A DNA stretch of 64,000 bases. Origin: Amorphophallus konjac. Taxonomy: Eukaryota; Streptophyta; Magnoliopsida; Alismatales; Araceae. The stretch spans positions 313,639,933-313,703,932 of the forward strand of contig CM040123.1 in assembly GCA_022559845.1 (NCBI GenBank). The letters run 5' to 3'. Under the pieces are notes generated by a model that saw nothing but the letters and a program-made list of their open reading frames with translations, made no database searches and was not told the DNA's origin. This document shows positions 32,161 to 43,960 of the stretch, piece by piece. The number at the start of each line of letters is the position of its first letter. Positions within the stretch are counted from its first letter, which is position 1. Made by a program: the position numbers and the translations under genes.

Positions 32161-35100
32161 ATGGCTTACTTTGATAGACAAAACAACATGTTCAATTCAA
32201 TTAATGTTCATGAGGGTGATCAACCTAGCACATCTTATTCCCCTCAATTCCAACATGTTCAACATAATTCTCACCATAATTCTTTCAAAGGACCACATCC
32301 TCACTCTTATGGTGTTGCCCGACCCATGGGCAATGTCCAATCCAATGGTCCTTTAATCCAATTGCGAGCCACTATTCCCTCGGGACCGTCTCATCCTAAT
32401 GACGGGAAAGTCTCCCAGATCATTCATGCATTAGATCATCTTACCCCTCAACAGATCCAAGCCCTTAAGGCCGCCGTTGAGGGTACATCACATGCATCTC
32501 CCTCCAATTCTACACGGGTGGCCCATCACCCACCTCTTTCCAATTCTATTCGGGTGGCCCATCACCCATCTCCTTCCAATCCTGATCGGGTAGCCCATTA
32601 CCCATCTCCTCCTGTTCATTCTACTCGGGTAGCCCATTACCCATCCCCTTCTATTCACACTCCTCCTCGGGTGGTCCGACATCCGCCTCCTTCTATTCCT
32701 CCTCCATCACGGCCCCGAGGCCCTTTTACTCCTTGCAATCCGGCCCGTCCGGGTTCTTTTACGGGTCATCCCGTCAACTCCCCTCCACGGCCTTTTTATG
32801 CGGCCCCTCCTCCTTCAAGGCCCTGCCAACCTCCTGTTGTTCATGTTACACCCCTCCAGCAAACTCTGCTCGATAAGATTACTTTGATGGAGGAACAAAT
32901 AAAGAGGGTCACGGCTCCTCCTACTCCAGTCAATCCTCTCCATGCCGCTTTAGACGAAATTACAAAGATGGAGAATGAATGGAAAGACAGGATGGATGAT
33001 TATGACTTCGGCATTCCAAGCGAGGAAGAGCCGGCAATTGAAGAATCTGAGGCAGCGTACGATGATGATGAAGCTCCGCAGGCACCCCTTCCGAGTTTCC
33101 TTAATTTCCCGCTCCCTCCACTTTCATTCGATGAACCTCCTGCTCAGGATGAAACCATCCCCGATCCAATCCCTATTTATGAGACTAATGGGTGTTACGA
33201 TGATGGGTCGATACTTCAATCACCCACACCGGCACATTGTAAGTCTCCTCCTATCCTTGACGCCGCATACATCACACCTCCCCCTATTACACCATTAACC
33301 CCCGCAACACTGGCCTCCCCCAAGCCTTCCACCATTAAACCTCCACCCGTTAAGCCATCTACCTCCACACCATTAGCCTCCGTCGAACCCATCATTAAAC
33401 CTTCCCTAAACAGCCTCCCACTAGCCTCCACCTCGGCCTCCACTTACCCAATTTCACCACCATTACCCTCCATTATGCCTTTAACCCCAAAACCCATACC
33501 TCCACCACATAGCCTTTCGCCTTTACCTATGGTTAATTCTGAGCAGGATCCACCACTTTTTGCACCCGAGCCAATCCCGACCGCTTGCAAGCAAAGGGAG
33601 AAACTCGATGTGTTTGAACCTCCGCCTCCACTTACGCCAACACCTTCCATTATAACTCCACCATTCATGGAGCCTTCCGCTTCCGCTTCACCTCCCCTTA
33701 CTACTCGGAATGGGGGGCCTTCTGCAAGCACAGGTGCTGAAGATAATCAAGAGCCGGGCAGCAAGGATTTGGCCGTGCCATTCAAGATTCAAGAATTCAT
33801 TTGCCGGATGACAATCCGGGTTATTGTGCCAAGCACGGTCGAAGAAGCCAAGTCGCCGCCATGCCGGGCGTTGATGCCGTCTAAGGGCCGGGCAGGGCAC
33901 CCCTTGTTCCAATTTCCGAATTCCGAATTCATTATTCCTTACAAGGGGCGAATGCCCATTTTATTCAACATCCCATATTCATCACCATCAATGGGCATGG
34001 CGATGCTTCATGTTCCAACTCTACGACTCCCTCACCTTAGTGATCTTCGCTTTCCAAGGGGGTGGTCATTTATTGAAGCTTCCTTTATTGGGCCAATTGG
34101 TCGTACATGTTCACTGCCATGGAGGGGCAATTGTCTTAAGGGGTCGTCCCCTATTTCTTCCACTCTTGTTCATTCAACTTCATCCATATCCATTTCAATC
34201 ACCTTTTCTTCATGGGCCACTCCAAGGGAAAGGAGGAGGATCACATCCTCTCGCCCTTCACATTCTTCATATTCTTTGCATTTCATACATTCATTGCATC
34301 CATCCCATTACATGCATTTGCACCTCCTGCTTCCCGGGTTTCCAAACCCGTATCTTCCTCACCTTCCGGCACCGCCGGATATTCCGCATTTCCCATCTTA
34401 TTCATATTCATCCTTTTATCCACTCTCCTTGGGGCATCGCGTCCCCCTTCCTGCCATTTCCCTGGAACCTCCAGGAATTTTATCCCTCCTCTTTGGGCAT
34501 CTCGCCCTTTCTGATTCTATTTCTCCGGAACCTCCGGACCTTTCTCTCGGGCACGACGCACCTTTCCATCTTCTCCTTACTGATTTCATTCCTCCGGAAC
34601 CTCCGGATTCTTCATCTGATTCTCTCTATCTTTTCCCCGGGCATCACGCCCCTTTCTATGTGCTTCCTCCGGAACCTCCGGACTTTCCCCTCGGGCATCG
34701 CGCCCCCTTCCACCTCATTTCACCGGAACCTCCGGACCTTCTTGGGCATCGCGTCCCTCCTTCCATCATTCCTCCGGAACCTCCGGATTCTTCATCTGAT
34801 TCTCTCTATCTTTTCCCCGGGCACGACGCCCCTTTCCATCTTCTCCTTCCTGATTTCATTCCTCCGGAACCTCCGGATTTTCCTCTCCTCCCTGGACATC
34901 GCGTCCCTTTCCATTTACTTCCTCCGGAACCTCCGGACTTTCCATATTTCCTTCAATTCATCTTTTTGCTCCTCCGGGACTCCATATCTTTTATTCTCTT
35001 CTTCCTTTTTCGTCATCTTTTTCATCATCTTTTTCCCTATTTCTCCCCAGGGCATCGCATCCCTTCTTTCGTTATCCCTACGGAGCCCCCGGATGATTCC

Positions 35101-35283
35101 TCCTATTACGATTCTCCTCCTTTACCTCCGGACCCTCCGGATTCACCTCTTTCTATCTACCAATTTCTTCTTCTAATTCCCCCTGATTCCGGGTCTGACC
35201 CAACTTCTTCAACATCCACTGCTTTGGGCATTTGCCCCTTCTCCCATTGTTTTCGAGGCTTTAGTCCTCACTCCTCCTTCTAA
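32161..35283 (+). CDS. Element 2 gag-like proline-rich protein
   Basis: An ATG-started open frame of 1040 codons in the gag position. Residues near 80-110 (IIHALDHLTPQQIQALKAA) match the short helical segment at the gag N-terminus of elements 1 and 3 (LIQALSQLDDSQRQAIQAAL). The LLDKITLMEEQIKRVT segment matches their LLLQKLASMEEQLKKVT. The gag core and zinc knuckle are missing. The rest is Pro/Ser-rich. From about residue 740 a degenerate repeat centred on PPEPPD and GH-x-x-PF occurs. A second frame is also open over the repeats, so the tail may be open by composition rather than selection. Function unknown; possibly a structural protein mobilised with gag from autonomous copies. Confidence 0.6.
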   Translation: MAYFDRQNNMFNSINVHEGDQPSTSYSPQFQHVQHNSHHNSFKGPHPHSYGVARPMGNVQSNGPLIQLRATIPSGPSHPNDGKVSQIIHALDHLTPQQIQALKAAVEGTSHASPSNSTRVAHHPPLSNSIRVAHHPSPSNPDRVAHYPSPPVHSTRVAHYPSPSIHTPPRVVRHPPPSIPPPSRPRGPFTPCNPARPGSFTGHPVNSPPRPFYAAPPPSRPCQPPVVHVTPLQQTLLDKITLMEEQIKRVTAPPTPVNPLHAALDEITKMENEWKDRMDDYDFGIPSEEEPAIEESEAAYDDDEAPQAPLPSFLNFPLPPLSFDEPPAQDETIPDPIPIYETNGCYDDGSILQSPTPAHCKSPPILDAAYITPPPITPLTPATLASPKPSTIKPPPVKPSTSTPLASVEPIIKPSLNSLPLASTSASTYPISPPLPSIMPLTPKPIPPPHSLSPLPMVNSEQDPPLFAPEPIPTACKQREKLDVFEPPPPLTPTPSIITPPFMEPSASASPPLTTRNGGPSASTGAEDNQEPGSKDLAVPFKIQEFICRMTIRVIVPSTVEEAKSPPCRALMPSKGRAGHPLFQFPNSEFIIPYKGRMPILFNIPYSSPSMGMAMLHVPTLRLPHLSDLRFPRGWSFIEASFIGPIGRTCSLPWRGNCLKGSSPISSTLVHSTSSISISITFSSWATPRERRRITSSRPSHSSYSLHFIHSLHPSHYMHLHLLLPGFPNPYLPHLPAPPDIPHFPSYSYSSFYPLSLGHRVPLPAISLEPPGILSLLFGHLALSDSISPEPPDLSLGHDAPFHLLLTDFIPPEPPDSSSDSLYLFPGHHAPFYVLPPEPPDFPLGHRAPFHLISPEPPDLLGHRVPPSIIPPEPPDSSSDSLYLFPGHDAPFHLLLPDFIPPEPPDFPLLPGHRVPFHLLPPEPPDFPYFLQFIFLLLRDSISFILFFLFRHLFHHLFPYFSPGHRIPSFVIPTEPPDDSSYYDSPPLPPDPPDSPLSIYQFLLLIPPDSGSDPTSSTSTALGICPFSHCFRGFSPHSSF
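34430..35150 (+). repeat. Degenerate CCGGAACCTCCGG / GGGCATCGCGCCC repeats
   Basis: Units of about 50-110 bp contain CCTCCGGAACCTCCGG, a near palindrome, and GGGCAtCgCGCCC, a small hairpin. The block around 34597-34650 is repeated nearly exactly at 34777-34830. The repeats encode PPEPPD in the long frame. Confidence 0.7.
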
Positions 35284-38054
35284 TTCTCCTCTCCTTCTGT
35301 AGACCTTTCATGTGATCAGGGTCTCCACACCTTAGTGAGGGAGTTCTAGCCCTCGCCTCTCTTCCTTTTCTCCTTATTCATCTGAGTCTGGTCTTGGCAC
35401 CACTCCTTCTTGTTAAGTCACTTTCAATCCTTTGCTTCCAATCCTATGGACTGCCAAAGAGGACTATCCCACGATGATCAACATCGCCTCGCAGCAGCTG
35501 CTTCTACAAAGGTTGCAAGGTAACATATTGGCGTAAGTACGCATTTTAATGATATCATTTTCTCATTACTTCACGCATGATTTTCAAAATCAAGTGCTTC
35601 TTAACGAGATTAAGAGTGGTGTTTTAAAACCTTTATCTTAAGCTTTTGTTTAATTGAAATCATTCTCAAAAGAGTCTTTAGGCTTGCTTTTGCAGCACCT
35701 CTGGTTAATAAAAACCCGTGCTGGGAATTCAACATTCTTTCCCCGCTTGTTAAGAGTAACCCTTAGCTGGGCATTCCACACACTTCACGGCGTCCTTAGC
35801 CGGCTCCTTTGGTTAAACACCGTTGCTACCTTGGCCATGCCATGAGTATATCTGAAAGTCTTTTCTCTTCTTTACTCGGCCGCATGCAGGGGCAAGAGGT
35901 TGACGGATGAGATGACCAACCTAGGTAATCCCCAATACGAGAGGAGTCTCAAATAGGGGCAGTCTTGACTCAAAATCAATATGAGTTTTCATGATATACA
36001 TTTCGCCAAAAGGGCTATTATGAAAATCAAGTCAAAATTTTGATAAAAGCAAAAGTATGAATTATGGCATGTCAAGAGTGGCAAAGTCCCCGCAGGGAAA
36101 ACCCTGGTCGTATGCATGTCAAGGGTCTAAAAATTAAAGGCACAAAGCCCCGGCACAACAGACTACCTCTTTGAAGGGAACACCTTGGAAGGAATTCAAG
36201 TCCCGATATCTCCCATCCTGCACAAAGTTTATCCTCAATTATTCTTCTCTTCTCCCTCCAAGACCGAATGTTTCTCGGGTATGGCCTTGGTAGGGGCACC
36301 GTTGATCAAAGACGGTCGGTTATAGGATGCCACTTTCAATGCACGTCCAGCTTTGGGCAGTTTTTAGCGAAAAGAGAAGGAACAAGGACCCCTAGCCAGT
36401 GGTTCAAAACACCCTTTGATGCTGCATTAACAATGTCTAAGCCAAAATCAAACAAAAATTGAATATTTCCTGATCAAAATCTAACAAAAATTGAATATTT
36501 TCAAAAATTCATAAAAAATCAAAATATTTTCAAAATCCACATAAAAATTCATATATTTTTCAAAACTCATAAAAATTTGCATATTTCTAAAATCCAAAAA
36601 AATTGTATTGTATTTTCTGATGGTGTTTTGCAGGAACAGCTTTGCAGAGACCAAAAACACGGGATGGGTCCTCTCTCTACTTATTGCTATCAATCTATTG
36701 ATTCTTTCTCGATATTTTCATGACATGCCACCAGGGGCATTTTTTTTTGATTATCATCTCCCTATATCATTCTGATTATCATATCTCATGATTATTCATC
36801 TCTAAATCTTTTTTAATCAACTTCTGCTAATTTCATCTGATCACTCCGCCGATGGGCATTATATCAGATCTTGATCATTCATCTCCAAATCTTGATTAGC
36901 TAGATTATCTCCTCATGATAAAACAACAAACAATGCTATGATTTGACTTATGCTATTCATGCCATATACATGCTATAATTGATGCTTTGATGATTGCTAT
37001 GCTTAAATGCCTTCTTCATTGTTTGTTATCTTTTATATCTTGGCTAATGAATTTTTGAGCGCAGGATAAGAAGCTCTTGGTCCCGCCGACTGGGCATCAT
37101 CATCAAAGTCCCACGGTGCTTGCAGCTCATTTCTCAGTTCCCATGCTTATTGATATCACCATCTCCCTGTATGCATTCTACTATATGTTACATATGTTAC
37201 TAGATTATATCAAGGACCTTGTGGCTTTGGTAAATCTGGGATTTGAGTTCCCCTTCATCAAAAACAATGATGATTCCAGAGAAGTCTTAGTCACACGGAT
37301 AGGCCGTTGAGCCGTCCAAGACTGGGGACGATGGTTCCCTTTTTACGAGTTGGTGCGTGGATAAACGGGCTTCGGCTTAGTATCAGCTCGCAGAATTGGT
37401 TTCTTGACCCAGTCTGGACAGTTTAACAATATTATCCTTGATTATATTATATTTTCATTTGTTATTTTCTCTTTAGCCCAGCATGCATTCATGTAGGACT
37501 TTAAATTAACGTTGGAAAATCATTCTGATAAGCTGATATTGAGAGTTGAATTGATCCTAATCTTTCTCGATATGAGATTTTCATTGCCAAATTGGATCCT
37601 CAGTTCGTTTTATCGCTGTTTTGGGTCTTTTCTCGAGAACTCATTGTTTGGATTTTTATCATCTTATTTTTTTCAATCATTCCCCTTGATCCACCTTGGC
37701 TGCAGCACGTCCACATTGGCTGGTAACCGCTCCCCAATGGTGAAATCTACAGGTTTGTGACCTGGGGTACTTCCACCGCGCTGGAAGTTGATCATTTTAT
37801 TTTATCTCCTTCGTGCACCGCGTGCACATCTCCCCTTTTATCCAAACATTGTTGATTTCGTTGGATTTCCCGAGATTTACTTCATCTCGAGCTTTTGATT
37901 TCATTCTCATCAAGTGATGTTGATTGCGTGTCTCATCACACCTTGGCATCTACTTTTCAGTTCGCTCTCACTTCATTCCATTCCATTCCATTCCATGTTG
38001 CTTCACTTCATTCTATTCTATTTCATTCCGTGTCACTCCCTTGCAAAGCAGATG
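35284..38054 (+). other. Element 2 post-gag region, no pol
   Basis: No gene is supported. An A/T-rich run at 36480-36600 corresponds to the sequence just after pol in element 1. The segment 36065-36165 matches 11690-11840 in reverse complement. The last kilobase matches the element 1 post-pol spacer. So pol and both cargo genes are missing here. Confidence 0.65.
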
Positions 38055-38069
38055 CCAAGGCGGGGCAGG
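38055..38069 (+). other. Polypurine tract candidate before the 38070 LTR
   Basis: CCAAGGCGGGGCAGG lies directly against the LTR start. It is nearly identical to the element 1 tract (3667-3681, other strand). Confidence 0.6.
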
Positions 38070-38389
38070 TGTAGACACACTAAAATTGACATCATTTTGA
38101 GCATATCTCCTATCGCACTGTGATGCCCCATTTGACCCTCAAATCGACTTATTTGAGTGGTTTTCCTCCTTTTTATTGAATATCCAACTTCCCCAAGCTT
38201 TTCACATGTTTTTCCATTTTTCTCCAGATTTTTCTGAGCCATTTCTCCATTTTTTCGGGCCTTAAATCAAATGGGGGAAGGGACCCGGGCGTCATTTAAG
38301 TAACGCCCGTCAGGGGGCGTCATTTCTTTAATTAGCGACCGTCTGTTCGGTCGTCAATTCTTGTTCAATTTCGAACTCCAGAAGCACCC

Positions 38390-39137
38390 CTTCCTTTCCT
38401 CACTTACACTCCTTTTTAACTTGGGAAAGGGTTCCTATGGCTTCCTAATATTGAAAGGACACTTGGAGGAAGGATCCCCCTTTCCATCCTACTAAAATTA
38501 AGTTTTCTAATTTTTTATGGAATTAATTCCGAATTTCCCTTCCTTTCCTCATTTAACCTCCTTTTCCACTTGGGAAAGGGTTCCTATGACTTTCCAAGGT
38601 TGAAGGGACACTTGCCTAAGGTTTATCTCTTCCAAATCCAACTAAAACATGTTTTCTTATTTTCTCTTGATTTAATTCCGAATTTCACTTCCTTTCCTCA
38701 TTTAATCTCTTTTTCCACTTGGGAAAGGGTTCCTATGACTTTCCAAGGTTGAAGGGACACTTGCCTAATGTTTATCTCTTCCAAATTCTAACTAAAACAT
38801 GTTTTCTTATTTTCTCTTGATTTAATTCCGAATTTCACTTCCTTTCCTCATTTAATCTCTTTTTCCACTTGGGAAAGGGTTCCTATGACTTTCCAAGGTT
38901 GAAGGGACACTTGCCTAATGTTTATCTCTTCCAAATTCTAACTAAAACATGTTTTCTTATTTTCTCTTGATTTAATTCCGAATTTCACTTCCTTTCCTCA
39001 TTTAATCTCTTTTTCCACTTAGGAAATGGTTCCTATGACTTTCCAAGGTTGAAGGGACACTTGCCTAATGTTTATCTCATTCCAAATCCCACTAAAACAT
39101 GTTTTCCTAATTTCCCTTGGAATTAATTCCGAATTTC
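38390..39137 (+). repeat. Five tandem ~150 bp units in the LTR U3
   Basis: Units begin CTTCCTTTCCTCA at 38390, 38539, 38688, 38838 and 38988. Each contains CTTGGGAAAGGGTTCC and ends with TTAATTCCGAATTTC. The middle units are almost identical, which points to recent amplification. They end only a few bases before the TATA box, as enhancer repeats do. Confidence 0.92.
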
Positions 39138-39141
39138 AACC

Positions 39142-39150
39142 CTATAAATA
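39142..39150 (+). promoter_or_regulatory. TATA box of the 38070 LTR
   Basis: CTATAAATA directly follows the 150 bp repeats; the predicted transcript would start near 39175. Confidence 0.75.
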
Positions 39151-39984
39151 GGACCTCTCTCTCCCTTGTGAAAAAAGAGAAAAAAGATCAATTCAAGGGG
39201 AGGTGCTGTCGGACCAAAGGCTCAAGGAGGAAGACTCCCATGCACCTAAAAGCTTCATCCACGGAGTTCTTCTTCCTCTATTGAAGATTTGAAACCTCTA
39301 CATCCACAGAGTTCGTCTTCCTCTATTGAAGATTTGGAGCCTCTACATCCATGGAATTCTACATCCTCTTCTTCCTCTATTGAAGATCTTGAAGCCAATT
39401 GGAGAAACCACTAAGCTTTCCCCCTCCTATCTCTTATTTTTCTTTAGTTAATTGCATGCATCATTATTCCATCTCTTCCTTTTATTTCTTTTTATCTCCA
39501 TGTTGAGATCTCCTTAGTGCAACACTTGCACACCTCCCTATTTGCATATCATTCATCATATCTCCCATACCCTTTTGCATAGGGGTTTAAAGGCCAAACA
39601 CCAATAAGGTGTGTTCATATCCATACTTTCTATGGCCATATTTACATTTGGATTTGATGCTACACATCTTGGTTTCTAATCCATGTTTGTTTATTGGTGT
39701 TTGTTAATTTTGCAAGGGTAATCAATCAAGGAAAACTCTCTTCATCGGCCGGCCGATAGAAAGAGAAGGTGCACTCACAATCTCCCCCACATTTAAGGTA
39801 TTTATATCGCGATCCCTCCATTGATTATTTGTTATATCCTTTGAGGCCCTCGCGTCTCTGGCGATCACATTCCCCTTAGCATCCTCGCATGCTCCCCTTT
39901 TCTCCCTCTTTTCCACATTTCTTCTATTCATTTTTTCTTTTTCCCTTTTAATTATTCTAAGTGGATTTCTTCTTAGAATCTACA

Positions 39985-41383
39985 CCCTAACCTACCAACT
40001 GATGGTGCTAAGGCGGGAGCTACAGGAGTTCCCTGCAGCGATGGTAAACTGGAGACCCTACTCAGACATGGTCGATGCTGACCAGCCGTGGGTTCTAGCA
40101 AGTCGTGCCCGGTTCGGACGGGAACTATGGATGCACTGCCTGAATGAAATCGAGCCGCTTCGGCTACGATTAGTTATGAGGACTTTAGGACTGGCTCAAG
40201 AAAGGGTGGATTCAGCTGCGCCACCTCGTGTCGGGAGAAAGACGTGGGGACCGGCGACCTGCATTGACTGGCGCGTGCGATTCCCCGAACAGTATGAGGA
40301 CTGGCAACGGGGTGGCACGATTGTAGAGTCACAGGCGCGGGATAGCGAGGACTACTTGCGTCTATATAGGACAAAATACGCAGAGCGGCTCCAACCCCGG
40401 GGACTTGCGGAGGTAGGTTTCCCCTTTTTCTCTTTTCTTCTTTCTCCTTTTTTGGTTTTCTGGTGAAAATGCTGACTTGTAAGGCTGCAGGATATCCGGG
40501 ATGCCATGATAGCGAATTTACGAACTCGCTTGGTAGAGATGGAACAACAGTTGGGTGATGCCCGCGGAGCTACGAGCGCTCTGGTAGGTGTACAGTACGT
40601 TCCTAATTAAAACCCCATATTCCAGATGTTGGCTGCTAATTCACATGGTCGTAGCATGCCCAGATTGGTGCGGCCTCCCCAGCGATGGGAGTAGGTGGTG
40701 CCTCTTCCAGCTTGTGGATTCCCACCTCAGAACTTGACTCGCTTCATGAGCAACTTGCTCACGCCACGCAGCGTGCTGCGGAGGCAGAAGGGATGCTCCA
40801 TATACAGGTAAAAGTTTCAGCGTTGAGTTCTCTTTGTTTACGCCTTATCGCGTATCTGAGATGGTACACTCGGCAGGAAAAGGAGACGGAAGAAGCGCTT
40901 GCCCAAGCTGCGCAGAAGGAGGCTAGGATAGCAGAACTGGAGAGGGAACTGCGGCGTCATCCTGATGACGACTCATCCAGGGATGCTATGGAACTGAGGA
41001 TCACTCTCCAGTTGGAGAGGGAAGACCGTGAGAGAGAACGGGCAGAGAGAGAAAGAGACGCAGAGAGAGAAAGAGCCAACAGTTTGGCTGAAAGGGAGGA
41101 GAGAAGGGCCATGGAGGCCCAACTATTCGAACTCCGAATCGGCCTTGGTCTTGCTGAACAGTGGCTGAGAGATGGTGAGGAGCGCTACCGAAAAGCACGA
41201 GAGCGTGGCTTTCGTGTTGGTAGCTTCTCTGCTGCTTCCGTGGATCAACGCCGGGATGTGGGAATAGGAAGAGGAGTACAGAGCGGCAGGAGTACCGCTT
41301 TTCGTAGTTGGGTAGCACCTTTGAGAGTGTTTTGCCCGGAGAGTAGTGGGACGAGTAATGCAGAGAGAGAGGGCGGAACTTGA
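39985..41383 (+). pseudogene. Element 3 antisense PMD/coiled-coil gene, 5' truncated
   Basis: Homologous to exons 3-7 of the element 1 gene. The first remaining exon (39985-40412) joins what are exons 3 and 4 in element 1 with no intron between: ELQEFPAAM runs straight into VNWRPYSDM. The next exon, 40491-40583, is 93 nt, exactly the size of its counterpart 9772-9864. Then come 40656-40807 and 40877-41383, with a 69 nt intron. The exon at 40656 needs a one-base shift to stay open, so it carries a frameshift or an altered splice site. The C-terminus is a long charged coiled coil. Stop TGA at 41381 is followed by AATAAA at 41407. The start is lost to the LTR insertion. Confidence 0.78.
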
Positions 41384-43150
41384 TGTAAATTTTTTTTAGT
41401 TTTTGGAATAAAACACAAGGTTTGGTTTGTTTGTTTTTCACCTTTGCTTCAGTTACCTGAATCCCTGCACATATCACTGAAACAAACAAATCAGAATTTC
41501 TGTTCTGACTTGGCCCCTTGCTCAATAAGCAAATGGTCACTGTGACTGTCTTTGATAACTGGTCAAGGGGCCAAGCCTTTATTTTAACGAAGGCAAGGGA
41601 AAAATGCAATGATGATAAATGCGACAGGCAAGCACACGAATGCAAGCGATATTAAAAATGAGATGATGCACGTAAATGCAATCATGCAAAATTGATTTGT
41701 TTTCTTTTTTATATTTGATATTTTTTTGTTTTATCATAAAAAGATTTTTTTGTTTGCAAATATGTACATTTCTCTTTTCCATTTTTTTTGTTGCTTTTAT
41801 CATTTCAATTTTTTTGTTGCTAACGCCCGGCAAGCACCCAAATGGCACCTAACCTTCGTGAGAACAGGGGTTTCTTACTAACCTCCCAGGTATCCTAAGT
41901 GCACATCTAGGTTGATATGGGCCTCTAGACCCCTCGAATGATGATCCCGCCGGCTAAGACTTACCCTGATGACAATACCGTCATGCCCTGCTTAGGCTCC
42001 CAGTTGCTTCCGACCACAGGGATTCACCCAAAAGGTGTTCGAGGTAAATGATTTGCCCGACCCGGGTCTTTCCTCACAACTCTAGATGGTATATGATGGA
42101 ACACCCTAGAACCCTAACGACCAACCGCGTGACGCTGACCCGGAATCAGACGCCGTCGCACCCATAGGTGACGCGCTTGCATTGGCCTAAGCCCGAGGTT
42201 AAACAAGAAGACATCAAGGTGGTAAACAGGGGTCTTGACCAGCCAGAAACACAGAGACTCCTTCGCAGCGATAGCTTTTGCTTTTCAAAGTAGGCAACCA
42301 AATGTGTATATTAAAATAAGGTCGCAGACCCTAGGCAGTTTTCACCCTTCAGAAACTCCATCGAACCTTCATCTTTAGAGGGAGAAGGAAGAGCGTAGGG
42401 GATAAACCTCCTGAGAGGACCGGCAAAGCCGTTAACCCGGCGAGCGAATAAGGGCCCATTAACTCTTTCCTTTCGGACAACTTCGGACCAAATCTCGAGT
42501 ATTTACATTCCACGGCCCCTTTTGTGGATTCAGACTTTTGCTTTGAGGGGTTTCGTTTATCGCACCAGGCACGGTCACGACCAGGCTTTTCTCTTGATTT
42601 TGATTTTGTATTTCTTTTTGTGAGGGAGATATAGTCGTTTGACGTTTGTGGGCTCCCTCTTCGTATGCCTGCGGGGACACTGCCCTCTTCTCGTGCTCTG
42701 ATCGATGCTCGAGGAAATGGGTCCTACTCTTGCCTTTGGGGTTTGAGTTTTGGTTTCTCATGCTCAGCGTTTTAAGGGCGCCGACTGTCTCATTTGGTCG
42801 AAGAGAAAAGAATAAAGATTACAGCTTCCGGAGATCTTCCGGGTGGAGCCCCACCGTAGGTGATGCTACCGACTTTTTTGAATAAAATACATAAGTGAGC
42901 ACATGTTAGCTTCCTTCGAGCGAGCATAGGCCGACGTGGCCGGACAGGGATCTCCATGGTTCTGGCAAACCAAGACCCGGTGCCTACCAAGCCTCAATGG
43001 GCCCTATCCTAACATGAAGGTTAAATGCAGGGACTTAACTACATGGTGGCTGCCAGGCATCGGCATTTTGAATTTTCCATATTTTTAGTGGTTTTCAATA
43101 TTTCTTTGTTTTTGATGTTTTTTATCTTTTCATCATTTTTTTGTTTTGTG
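41384..43150. other. Element 3 spacer between PMD gene and pol
   Basis: No gene is supported. The layout (T-rich run just beyond pol at 43080-43140, then mixed spacer) copies element 1 at 10817-12425. I saw none of the ACGCCC hairpin modules here, unlike element 1. Confidence 0.55.
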
Positions 43151-43960
43151 CTAAGGGTAGTATTTCTTAAGATAAAGCCCATTCCAAGGGTGGGATAACT
43201 CGGTCCCTTCGGCGTTGACTAGCTTGTAGGCGTTGCCAGGGTACACGGCTTGAATTACAAATGGTCCTTCCCAATTGGGTTGGAGCTTAGAACGCGGCCC
43301 TCCAGGTTTGACAAAAATTCTTTTTACGACCATCTCACCGACTTTGAATTTTCTCTCAACGACTTTCTTTTGGTAAAAGCGAGCGAGTCTATTTTGATAC
43401 ACACGCGCGTGTTCGGCAGCGGCCAGTCGCTTCTCATCCAAGAGTTCCAACTGGGCGAGGAGTGAATTACGACGTTCGTCGAGGGGAAATTCCTCGTCCA
43501 ATTGTACCCTGAGAGAAGGGATCAGAGTCTCGTACGGGACTACCGCTTCCATACCATAAGTGAGGGCAAATGGAGTCTGCCCGGTGGGGGTACGGATTGA
43601 AGTGCGATAGGCCCATAGGGCTTCGATAAGCTTTTCTGGCCAGTCTGAAAACTTACTAGACTCGCAGGTTTTTTTAATGATTTTGAGCAATGTTTTATTG
43701 GTGGCCTCCGCTTGGCCGTTACCTTGTGGGTAGTAAGGCGATGAATGATGCAATGCAATCGCGTACCTTTTGCAGAGGTCTTGTAGGTCCTGAGAAATGA
43801 ACTGTGGCCCATTGTCGGTGACGATCGTGCTTGGGATGCCGAATCTGGCGAGGATGTTTTTCATGATGAACTTGCAGACTGTTGACGCCTTGATTTCCGC
43901 GTAAGCTTCGGCTTCGGCCCATTTGGTGAAGTATTCCGTCGCAGTAAGGATGAAAGATTT
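43151..43960 (-). pseudogene. Element 3 integrase, C-terminal part after in-frame TAG
   Basis: Same frame as the upstream pol ORF, separated only by TAG at 43963-43961. It contains the second catalytic Asp (TDNGPQF), the Glu (GNGQAEATNK) and the C-terminal domain ending KKYYP. The nearest ATG is at 43864, but the frame is open from the stop. Unless the stop is read through, this part would not be joined to the N-terminal zinc domain. Confidence 0.88.

Larger units (their letters stand above)
30065..38069 (+). mobile_element. Element 2: pol-less, non-autonomous relative of element 1
   Basis: It has a 5' LTR (30065-31404), the same primer-binding site as element 1, a leader with the conserved TCCCCGCACCCGTGG block, a long gag-like ORF, and a post-pol region matching element 1. 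A purine tract follows (38055-38069). RT, RNase H and integrase are absent. The LTR that follows (38070-39984) is a divergent subfamily, so the right end is not its own matching LTR. It may be a recombinant. There is no TSD match between 30060-30064 and 39985-39989. Confidence 0.75.
38070..39984 (+). repeat. Divergent Tat-type LTR with five 150 bp U3 repeats
   Basis: 1915 bp, starting TGTAGACACAC and ending GAATCTACA, in the same orientation as element 2. The ends and the GGCCGGCC block (39744-39757) match the other LTRs, but U3 does not match 30065-31404. U3 holds five tandem 150 bp units and then a TATA box (39142-39150). The right end cuts into the PMD exon of element 3 at 39985. Confidence 0.88.

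Noticed and set aside
34010..35176. 388-codon second frame overlapping the element 2 gag-like ORF
   Set aside because: It lies over degenerate repeats whose unit length keeps more than one frame open; no recognised motif and no link to gag.
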